Part shown: positions 14,817 through 20,974 of the stretch, piece after piece
How the letters are laid out: each line of letters opens with the position of its first letter
How positions within the stretch are numbered: the stretch's first letter is position 1
Assembly: GCA_000436735.1 (NCBI GenBank)
Contig: FR887225.1
Coordinates: 2,023-22,996 of the forward strand
Length of the DNA stretch: 20,974 nt
Source of the DNA: Firmicutes bacterium CAG:170
GTDB taxonomy: Bacteria > Bacillota > Clostridia > Oscillospirales > Oscillospiraceae
Reading direction: 5' to 3'
Notes under the pieces: generated by a model
What the model was told of the DNA's origin: nothing
The model's database searches: none
The model's input: the letters and a program-made list of their open reading frames with translations, nothing else
Translations under genes and position numbers: made by a program

Positions 14817-14845
14817 ATTTTAGGACATTTTTAAGAAAAATGCAA
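14817..14845 (-). promoter_or_regulatory. Predicted sigma-A promoter of the kinase gene
   Basis: On the minus strand TTGCAT (14845-14840) and TAAAAT (14822-14817) are 17 nt apart. It sits about 22 nt from the divergent promoter of the zinc-ribbon gene, so one regulator could affect both. Confidence 0.65.
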
Positions 14846-14867
14846 TACGATATATTGTGTTATCCAC

Positions 14868-14896
14868 TTGGAAAATGGGGAATTCTGTGATATGAT
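14868..14896 (+). promoter_or_regulatory. Predicted sigma-A promoter of the zinc-ribbon/Big_2 gene
   Basis: TTGGAA (14868-14873) and TATGAT (14891-14896) have a 17-nt spacer. The ~75-nt leader contains a CCCGGAA/TTCCGGG hairpin (14932-14949). Confidence 0.65.
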
Positions 14897-14979
14897 AAAT
14901 TAGATTTGTCAGCAGACGGTCGCTTTGACGCCCCGGAAGCCTTTCCGGGTGCGCAGGTTTCAGATATGGAGGTTATCAA

Positions 14980-16248
14980 ATGGATCTGAGGGTCTGTGAA
15001 TATTGCGGAATGGAGTACAGCGCGGATGCGTCGGTCTGCCCGATCTGCGGGCGGCCGGCGACGCCGGGAGCCGCAGTGCATCCGGCGGAGACCGTGGTGG
15101 ATACGGGCGCGCGTACCGCGCCGAAGAAGGGCGGCAAATTTGCCGCGAAGAAGGGAAGCGGCGGAAAGAAAGCCGCGCCTGTGCAGAAGCCGGCGGAGCC
15201 GGGCGGAAATATCTACGCGATCCCGAAGTGGATGATGGCCGCGATCTGCGTGATCCTCGGGCTGGCGGTCGCGGCGGGCGCGGTGTTCGCGCTGTACCAG
15301 ATCGGATACCTTGATCAGAGCTTTGTTTCACTCAAATTCCAGGACGAGAGCACAGCACCGATCCCGAAGGAGACGGAGGAGCAGCCGCAGAAAACGCCGG
15401 AGCAGCGCTACACCAACGAGGAGGACTATCACGCGGACCCGGTCGAGGAGGAGCAGAAGGATCTGAGCGTTCCGTGTACTGGCGTGTCGCTGGACAAGAC
15501 CGCGATCACGTTCCAGGAGACGGAGCAGTTCTCCAATGTCGTCGTCCGGACAGAGCCTGCCGGATGCACGGAGGAGATCACGTTCACGTCTGCCGATGAA
15601 AGCGTTGCGACCGTGAATCAGCAGGGCAAGATCGTTGCGGTCAACGGCGGCTCGACGGAGATCACCGCGACCTGCGGCGCGTATTCGGCGGTATGCCTTG
15701 TGACCTGCGATTTCGCCCGCACCGAGGATGAAAACGAGGCGGACGCGCAGCTGCCGGCGCTCAGCAGCGACGACATGACCTTCACCTATCCCGGCGAGCA
15801 GGCCACGCTTCTGGTCAGCAACGTGCCGGAGGAGGCGGAGATCCTGTTCTCCAGCGCGGATGAAGGTATTGCGACGGTCTCGTCCAGCGGCGTCATTACC
15901 GCGATGAGCAGCGGCACCACCACGGTCACGGTTCAGACGATGGGCCAGACGCTGGAATGCGTCGTCCGGTGCAGCCTGAACGGTGCGGGTGCGGACGGCG
16001 AGGAGACGGGCTGCACGCTCAGCAACTATGACGTTACGATGGGCTATAAGGGTGAATATTTCCGCCTGACGCTCAAGGATCCCGAGGGCAAGACCATCAC
16101 GGGCCTTGTCTGGACATCCGGAGACACCAGCGTCTGCACGGTCGATGAAAAGGGCGTCGTGACGTATGTGGCGAAGGGCACAACTGTCGTCAGTACGACC
16201 TATGAGGGAACGACCTACGAATGCATCGTGCGGTGCATCGTCCGGTAA
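14980..16248 (+). CDS. Membrane protein with N-terminal zinc ribbon and three Big_2-like Ig domains
   Basis: The product has 422 residues. A zinc ribbon opens the protein: C6, C9, C20 and C23 (CEYC, then CPIC). A Lys/Ala/Gly-rich linker follows, and then one membrane segment at ~84-107 (MMAAICVILGLAVAAGAVFA). Outside are an acidic linker and three bacterial Ig-like (Big_2) domains at ~164-245, ~257-332 and ~345-422. Each has the S-x-D-x-x-V/I-A/C-T-V motif (SADESVATV, SADEGIATV, SGDTSVCTV). Each ends with a CxxxC pair at C239/C243, C327/C331 and C415/C419, exactly 88 residues apart. GGAGG lies 7 nt before the ATG. The topology places the zinc ribbon in the cytoplasm. It is divergent from the kinase gene, which also carries outside beta-sandwich domains; a functional link is inference. 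Confidence 0.8.
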   Translation: MDLRVCEYCGMEYSADASVCPICGRPATPGAAVHPAETVVDTGARTAPKKGGKFAAKKGSGGKKAAPVQKPAEPGGNIYAIPKWMMAAICVILGLAVAAGAVFALYQIGYLDQSFVSLKFQDESTAPIPKETEEQPQKTPEQRYTNEEDYHADPVEEEQKDLSVPCTGVSLDKTAITFQETEQFSNVVVRTEPAGCTEEITFTSADESVATVNQQGKIVAVNGGSTEITATCGAYSAVCLVTCDFARTEDENEADAQLPALSSDDMTFTYPGEQATLLVSNVPEEAEILFSSADEGIATVSSSGVITAMSSGTTTVTVQTMGQTLECVVRCSLNGAGADGEETGCTLSNYDVTMGYKGEYFRLTLKDPEGKTITGLVWTSGDTSVCTVDEKGVVTYVAKGTTVVSTTYEGTTYECIVRCIVR

Positions 16249-16275
16249 GGCAGAATACAAAGGAAAAACGATCAA

Positions 16276-16313
16276 CGCCGGGGCGCTCCGAAGGGAACGC
16301 CTCGGCGGTTTTG
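16276..16313 (+). terminator. Intrinsic terminator of the zinc-ribbon/Big_2 gene
   Basis: CGCCGGGGCG (16276-16285) pairs with CGCCTCGGCG (16298-16307) in 10 bp with one G-U pair. GTTTTGT follows. It lies 27 nt after the stop codon. Confidence 0.8.
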
Positions 16314-16374
16314 TATACGGCGGAGCCGCTCAGAGACGGCTTGCCAATCTGTCAAGGCGCTTTCGAAACGCGAA

Positions 16375-16413
16375 CGCGGGAGTGGATCGCTCCACTCCCG
16401 CGCGGTGTTTTTC
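16375..16413. terminator. Bidirectional terminator between the Big_2 gene and nifJ
   Basis: CGCGGGAGTGGA (16375-16386) and TCCACTCCCGCG (16391-16402) form a perfect 12-bp stem with a TCGC loop. On plus it is followed by CGGTGTTTTTC. On minus it lies 33 nt after the nifJ stop and is followed by TTCGCGTTTC. It probably ends nifJ and backs up the upstream terminator. Confidence 0.75.
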
Positions 16414-16435
16414 TGTTCCGAAAACGGATCAGAGC

Positions 16436-19400
16436 TTATTTGTCATACATTTCGACCAGCTTGAGCAGATGCTCATAGCGCTCCTTGGCGTTCTCTTCGT
16501 TCTTGGCGAACAGGACGGTGGCACGCTCCGGGAATTCGCGGGTCAGACGGCTGTAACGGGCCTCGTTCATCAGGAATTCCTGATAGCCGCCGGCGGGAGC
16601 CTTGGAGTCCAGCGTGAACTTCTTCTCCGCAGCCGGGTTGAAGCGGAACATGTTCCAGTAACCGCAATCGACGGCCTTCTTCATTTCCTTCTGGCAGTTC
16701 TGCATGCCGCCCTTGATGGAGTGCATCTCGCACGGTGCATAGCCGATGATGAGGGACGGGCCATGATAAGCCTCGGCCTCCTGGATGGCCTTCAGCGTCT
16801 GCGCGGCGTTGGCGCCCATGGCGACCTGTGCGACGTAGACATAGCCGTAGGACATGGCGATCTCCGCCAGAGACTTGGACTTGATCTCCTTACCGGCTGC
16901 CGCAAACTGTGCGACCTGACCGATGTTGGAAGCCTTGGAGGCCTGTCCGCCGGTGTTGGAGTAGACCTCGGTGTCGAATACGAAGATGTTGATATCCTGA
17001 CCGGAAGCGAGAACATGATCCACGCCGCCGAAGCCGATATCGTATGCCCAGCCGTCGCCGCCGAAGATCCAGACGGACTTCTTGCTGAGGTATTCCTTCT
17101 TTGCGAGAATCTCTGCACCCAGCTTGCAGGCAGCGCAGTCGCAGTACTTTTCGCCCTTGGCCTTGAGCTCGGCAGCGTGCTCGGCAAACTGCGGGACCTG
17201 TGCCAGCTCGTCAACGGTCGCGACGTTCTCTTCCAGAGCGGCGACGTAAGCCTTGGTGGCTTCGGCGTTGGCGTTCAGATCGTCAACCGTGTCGAGGTAC
17301 TTCTGTGCGGCGGCCTTGAGGTCGGCGTTCGTCCACTCGACGGCGAGCAGCTCCTTGGTCTTTTCGATCAGGCTGTCGCGGATCGCCTTCTGACCGAGAT
17401 ACATACCGAAGCCGTGCTCGGCGTTGTCCTCGAACAGGGAGTTGCACCATGCCGGGCCGTGGCCTTCGGCGTTCGTGCAGTACGGAGAGGTCGCGCCGGG
17501 GTTGCCCCAGATGGACGAGCAGCCGGTGGCGTTGGAAATATACATCTTGTCGCCGAACAGCTGGGTGACGAGGCGGGCGTAGCTGGTCTCGGCGCAGCCT
17601 GCGCAGGAGCCGGAGAACTCAAGCAGCGGCTTGCGGAACTGGCTGCCCTTGACGTCGGCGGTCTGAAGCTCGGGCTTGTCGGTGACCTTTGCAACGCAGT
17701 AATCGAAAACATCCTGCTGCGCAAGCTCTTCTTCCTGCGGAACCATCTTGATGGCCTGCACCTTCTCGGGGCAGACGCTGACGCAGACGCCGCAGCCCAT
17801 GCAGTCGAGCGGAGAAATGGCCATCGTGAACTGATAGACGCCCTTGCCCTTGCCGGCCTTGACCGGAACGATCTTGGCGGCTGCCGGTGCGTTCTTGGCC
17901 TCTTCCTCGGTCAGAGCGAAGGGACGGATGGTCGCGTGCGGGCAGACATAAGCGCAGTTGTTGCACTGGATACACTTGCTGGAATCCCATGTCGGGACTG
18001 CGACGGCGACACCGCGCTTCTCGTAAGCGGCTGCGCCCAGCTCGAACTGGCCGTCCACATGGTCCATGAACGTGGAGACGGGCAGGCTGTCGCCATCCAT
18101 CTTGCCGACCGGGAAGAGGATGTTCTTGACCTGCTTGACAAGCTCGGGCTTGCCCTCAAGCTTGTGATCGACGACCACGTCCTCGGCGTTCGCCCAATCG
18201 GCGGGAACATCGATCTTGACGTAGGCGGTCGCGCCGGCGTCGATGGCCTTGTGGTTCATCTCAACGACGTCCATGCCCTTCTTGGCGTAGGACTGCGTTG
18301 CCTTTTCCTTCATGTACTGAATGGCGTCCTCTTCGGGCAGAACCTTTGCCAGAGAGAAGAACGCGGACTGAAGGATGGTGTTGGTGCGCTTGCCCATGCC
18401 GATGGACTGGGCAAGGTCGATGGCGTTGATGGTGTAGAGCTGGATGTTGTTCTTGGCAATGTAGCGCTTGGAGGCGGCGTCCAGATGATGGGCAAGCTCC
18501 TCCGGCGTCCACTGGCAGTTGATCATGAACACGCCGCCGGGCTTGACGTCACGGACGATCGGGAAGCCCTTGGTGATGTAGGACGGGTTGTGGCAGGCGA
18601 CGAAGTCGGCCTTGTTGATGTAGTACGGGCTCTTGATGGGCTTGTCGCCGAAGCGCAGATGGCTGATGGTGACGCCGCCGGTCTTCTTGGAGTCGTACTG
18701 GAAGTACGCCTGAACGTTCTTGTTGGTGTGGTCGCCGATGATCTTGATGGAGTTCTTGTTCGCGCCGACGGTGCCGTCGCCGCCCAGACCCCAGAACTTG
18801 CACTCGATGGTGCCTTCGGCTGCGGTGTTCGGGCAGTTCTTGTCCTCTTCGAGGGACAGGTGGGTGACATCGTCCACGATGCCGATGGTGAACTGATGCT
18901 TCGGCTCGTCCTTGGTCAGCTCCTTATAAACGGCAAAGACGGATGCGGGAGGCGTATCCTTCGAACCCAGACCGTAACGGCCGCCGATGATGGTCGCCTT
19001 GACGCCGGCGTTGGCAAGCGCGGTGACAACGTCCATGTAGAGCGGCTCGCCCAGAGCACCCGGCTCCTTGGTGCGGTCGAGAACGGCAATCTTCTTGGCG
19101 GTAGCCGGGATGGCTGCAACCAGCTTGTCGCCGCAGAACGGACGGTACAGACGGCACTTGACCAGGCCGACCTTTTCGCCGTGCGCGTTCATGTAGTCGA
19201 TGACTTCCTCTGCCACGTCGCAGATGGAGCCCATGGCGATGATGACGCGGTCAGCGTCGGGAGCGCCGTAGTAGTTGAAGAGCTGATAGTCGGTGCCGAG
19301 CTTTTCGTTGACCTTGCCCATGTACTTCTCAACGATGGCGGGCAGAGCGTCATAGAACTTGTTGCAGGCCTCACGGTGCTGGAAGAAGATATCGCCGTTT

Positions 19401-20059
19401 TCGTGGCTGCCGCGGGCAACAGGACGCTCGGGGTTCATGGAGTGCTTGCGGAACGCCTCGACAGCGTCCATATCGCACATTTCCTTGAGATCCTCGTAAT
19501 CCCAGACAGCGACCTTCTGGATCTCGTGAGAGGTACGGAAGCCGTCGAAGAAGTTCAGGAACGGGACCTTGCCTTCGATCGCGGCCAGATGCGCGACGGG
19601 GGACAGATCCATGACCTCCTGCGGGTTGGTCTCGCAGAGCATTGCGAAGCCGGTCTGACGGCAGGCCATAACGTCGGAGTGATCGCCGAAGATGTTCAGC
19701 GCGTGGGTGGAAACGGTACGGGCGGAAACATGGAACACGCAGGGAAGCTGCTCAGCCGCGATCTTATACATGTTCGGGATCATCAGCAGCAGGCCCTGGG
19801 AGGCCGTGTAGGTGGTGGTCAGAGCGCCGGCGCCCAGAGAGCCGTGGACAGTACCGGCCGCACCGGCCTCGGACTGCATTTCCACGACCTTGACGGTGGA
19901 GCCGAAGATGTTCTTCAGTCCGGCCGCAGACCACTGGTCAACAAGGTCGGCCATGGGAGACGACGGCGTAATGGGGTAGATGCCGGCGACTTCGGTAAAC
20001 GCATAGGATACGTGCGCCGCGGCATTGTTGCCGTCCATCGTTTTGAACTTACGAGCCAA
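16436..20059 (-). CDS. nifJ: Pyruvate:ferredoxin (flavodoxin) oxidoreductase
   Basis: This single-chain, 1207-residue enzyme oxidises pyruvate with CoA to acetyl-CoA and CO2, passing electrons to ferredoxin. It is the main pyruvate-using step of anaerobic fermenters. The N-terminal domain shows YPITPSSPMADLVDQW. Two [4Fe-4S] sites are C696/C699/C702/C706 and C753/C756/C759/C763. The proximal cluster cysteines are C819 and C822 (CAGCAETS), C847 (ATGCSSIWG) and probably C1110. The TPP motif is GGDGWAYDIGFGG with VYSNTGGQ nearby. The start is a TTG. TTG at 20065 lies only 3 nt from AGGAGG, while TTG at 20059 has 9 nt and gives the familiar MARKFKTMDGN end, so I chose 20059. It is a single gene with its own promoter and terminator. 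Confidence 0.96.
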   Translation of the reverse strand: MARKFKTMDGNNAAAHVSYAFTEVAGIYPITPSSPMADLVDQWSAAGLKNIFGSTVKVVEMQSEAGAAGTVHGSLGAGALTTTYTASQGLLLMIPNMYKIAAEQLPCVFHVSARTVSTHALNIFGDHSDVMACRQTGFAMLCETNPQEVMDLSPVAHLAAIEGKVPFLNFFDGFRTSHEIQKVAVWDYEDLKEMCDMDAVEAFRKHSMNPERPVARGSHENGDIFFQHREACNKFYDALPAIVEKYMGKVNEKLGTDYQLFNYYGAPDADRVIIAMGSICDVAEEVIDYMNAHGEKVGLVKCRLYRPFCGDKLVAAIPATAKKIAVLDRTKEPGALGEPLYMDVVTALANAGVKATIIGGRYGLGSKDTPPASVFAVYKELTKDEPKHQFTIGIVDDVTHLSLEEDKNCPNTAAEGTIECKFWGLGGDGTVGANKNSIKIIGDHTNKNVQAYFQYDSKKTGGVTISHLRFGDKPIKSPYYINKADFVACHNPSYITKGFPIVRDVKPGGVFMINCQWTPEELAHHLDAASKRYIAKNNIQLYTINAIDLAQSIGMGKRTNTILQSAFFSLAKVLPEEDAIQYMKEKATQSYAKKGMDVVEMNHKAIDAGATAYVKIDVPADWANAEDVVVDHKLEGKPELVKQVKNILFPVGKMDGDSLPVSTFMDHVDGQFELGAAAYEKRGVAVAVPTWDSSKCIQCNNCAYVCPHATIRPFALTEEEAKNAPAAAKIVPVKAGKGKGVYQFTMAISPLDCMGCGVCVSVCPEKVQAIKMVPQEEELAQQDVFDYCVAKVTDKPELQTADVKGSQFRKPLLEFSGSCAGCAETSYARLVTQLFGDKMYISNATGCSSIWGNPGATSPYCTNAEGHGPAWCNSLFEDNAEHGFGMYLGQKAIRDSLIEKTKELLAVEWTNADLKAAAQKYLDTVDDLNANAEATKAYVAALEENVATVDELAQVPQFAEHAAELKAKGEKYCDCAACKLGAEILAKKEYLSKKSVWIFGGDGWAYDIGFGGVDHVLASGQDINIFVFDTEVYSNTGGQASKASNIGQVAQFAAAGKEIKSKSLAEIAMSYGYVYVAQVAMGANAAQTLKAIQEAEAYHGPSLIIGYAPCEMHSIKGGMQNCQKEMKKAVDCGYWNMFRFNPAAEKKFTLDSKAPAGGYQEFLMNEARYSRLTREFPERATVLFAKNEENAKERYEHLLKLVEMYDK

Positions 20060-20096
20060 TTTCAATTACCTCCTAATAGTAATTATATAATTGTAC

Positions 20097-20125
20097 CGCA
20101 TAATCATAACACACTTTTTTGTCAA
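20097..20125 (-). promoter_or_regulatory. Predicted promoter of nifJ
   Basis: On the minus strand a perfect TTGACA (20125-20120) is followed after 17 nt by TATGCG (20102-20097). An overlapping alternative is an extended -10, TGT-TATGAT (20111-20103). Which -10 is used cannot be settled from sequence. Confidence 0.5.
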
Positions 20126-20222
20126 AGTAAATGAGAAATCCTGTACGCAGCACAGAAAAACCGGAAATATCGACTGTAAATTTGAGGGAAACTCGGAATG
20201 CAGCCGCCTTGAGAATTTCCTG

Positions 20223-20251
20223 TTGGTTTTTTGCCGGAAATGCGGTATGAT
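20223..20251 (+). promoter_or_regulatory. Predicted sigma-A promoter of the yifB/comM-type gene
   Basis: TTGGTT (20223-20228) and TATGAT (20246-20251) have a 17-nt spacer. The leader to the ATG at 20347 is about 90 nt. The remaining ~90 bp between this and the nifJ promoter holds nothing I recognise. Confidence 0.6.
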
Positions 20252-20346
20252 AGAACTGGAAGAAGAAAACGAAGCGGTACCGCTGCGCGGCGAGGCCGTC
20301 TCTGCCGAGGCGCGCGGTATCGAAAAACGGAAGAGGAGGCGCCGCT

Positions 20347-20974
20347 ATGCTCAGTCATGTGCGTTCCATGGGACTGCTCGGGATCGAGGGCTATGAGGTC
20401 TCGGTGGAGTGCTTCATCACGAACGGACTGCCGGCTTTTGATGTGGTCGGGCTTCCGGACGCAGCGGTCAAGGAATCGCGTGAGCGCGTGCGCGCCGCGA
20501 TCAAAAACTGCGGCTTCAAATTCCCGGTCAGCCGGATCACGCTGAATCTGGCTCCGGCCGGAACGAAAAAGAGCGGCACGCTCTACGACCTGCCGATCCT
20601 GCTGGGAATTCTGGCGGCATCGGAGCTGGTGAAGCTGCCGAAAACGCCCTGCGCGTTTCTGGGAGAGCTGAGCTTACAGGGTGAGCTGCGGCCGGTGAGC
20701 GGCGTGCTGCCGATGGCGCTGGCTGCGAAGGACTGCGGCGTGAAGGAGCTGTATGTGCCGGAGGAGAACGCTGCCGAAGCGACGCTGGCAGGCGGCCTGA
20801 CGGTCTATGGCGTCCGCTCTGTGCGGCAGCTGATCGCGCATTTGCAGGGGACGGAGCGCATGGAGCCGGCCGCGCCGTGGGAGGCGGAGAGCCTCCGGCC
20901 GGAGCTGCCGGATTTCCGGGATGTGAAGGGGCAGGAAAACGTCAAGCGCGCGCTGGAGATCGCGGCGGCGGGCG
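20347..20974 (+). CDS. YifB/ComM-family Mg-chelatase-like AAA ATPase (N-terminal part, cut by window edge)
   Basis: The first 209 codons are visible. The N-terminal domain (~1-175) has the ChlI/S5-like fold signature of the family: GYEVSVECFITNGLPAFDVV, then GLPDAAVKESRERVRAA and NLAPAGTKKSGTLYDLP. The AAA domain begins at PDFRDVKGQENVKRALEIAA, just before the expected Walker A, which lies outside the window. ComM of Haemophilus and Vibrio is a branch-migration helicase in natural transformation. The role in Clostridia is less clear. A GAGGAGG site stands 7-8 nt before the ATG. It is divergent from nifJ with its own promoter. Confidence 0.93.
   Translation, partial: MLSHVRSMGLLGIEGYEVSVECFITNGLPAFDVVGLPDAAVKESRERVRAAIKNCGFKFPVSRITLNLAPAGTKKSGTLYDLPILLGILAASELVKLPKTPCAFLGELSLQGELRPVSGVLPMALAAKDCGVKELYVPEENAAEATLAGGLTVYGVRSVRQLIAHLQGTERMEPAAPWEAESLRPELPDFRDVKGQENVKRALEIAAAG

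Noticed and set aside
16313..16374. Possible remnant of the lysC-side repeat (TATACGGCG and CAAGGCG words)
   Set aside because: Only short words are shared, the arms are missing, and the similarity is no better than chance for such GC-rich DNA.
16166..20134. A 1322-codon open frame antisense to nifJ
   Set aside because: nifJ on the other strand is unmistakable, with all cluster and TPP motifs. The antisense frame is open because of high GC and codon bias, and its product is a low-complexity Leu/Val/Asp/Gly-rich sequence.

Overview
The window looks like chromosomal DNA from a high-GC, spore-forming anaerobic Firmicute, most likely in the Clostridia (Oscillospiraceae/Ruminococcaceae type). The reasons are strong AGGAGG-type ribosome binding sites, sigma-A promoters with 17-nt spacers, a YtvI-like sporulation membrane protein, a full-length pyruvate:ferredoxin oxidoreductase, and the Firmicute order infC-rpmI-rplT. 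No rRNA, tRNA, CRISPR array, transposase or phage gene was seen. The assignment is inference, because no marker gene could be compared with a database.

Layout, left to right. At 1-1397, on the minus strand, lie the start of an RluA-type pseudouridine synthase (cut by the window edge) and a YtvI/AI-2E-family membrane protein. At 1429-5572, on the plus strand, is an apparent operon from one promoter: pheB (ACT protein), an iron-containing alcohol dehydrogenase, hom and lysC, with gaps of only 9-15 nt. It feeds the aspartate/threonine branch. At 5577-5806 are nested inverted repeats in a 101-bp period, followed by a hairpin that also contains the ribosome binding site of a small membrane protein (DUF6512-like, 5873-6361). 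At 6381-7740 is the infC-rpmI-rplT operon, with a consensus promoter, a structured leader, an ATC start for IF-3 and a terminator. At 7862-8419, on the minus strand, is a purine-type phosphoribosyltransferase with its own promoter and a 15-bp palindrome in its leader.

At 8626-11684, on the plus strand, are a 53-aa membrane or secreted peptide gene and a 916-aa lipoprotein with a C-terminal solute-binding domain and no transporter partners. After a 360-bp gap of unclear content comes a divergent pair: a 905-aa transmembrane Ser/Thr kinase with fibronectin-III-like ectodomains (minus, 12002-14719) and a 422-aa zinc-ribbon/transmembrane/Big_2-like protein (plus, 14980-16248). A perfect 12-bp hairpin separates the latter from the convergent nifJ gene (pyruvate:ferredoxin oxidoreductase, minus, 16436-20059). 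The window ends inside a yifB/comM-type AAA ATPase gene.

Most of the window is housekeeping: translation, amino-acid synthesis and central fermentation. The parts most likely to hold something new are the divergent kinase/Big_2 pair with the nearby composite lipoprotein (a possible envelope-sensing module), the 101-bp inverted-repeat array after lysC, and the unexplained block at 11700-11975. Several genes appear to start at TTG or ATC rather than ATG.
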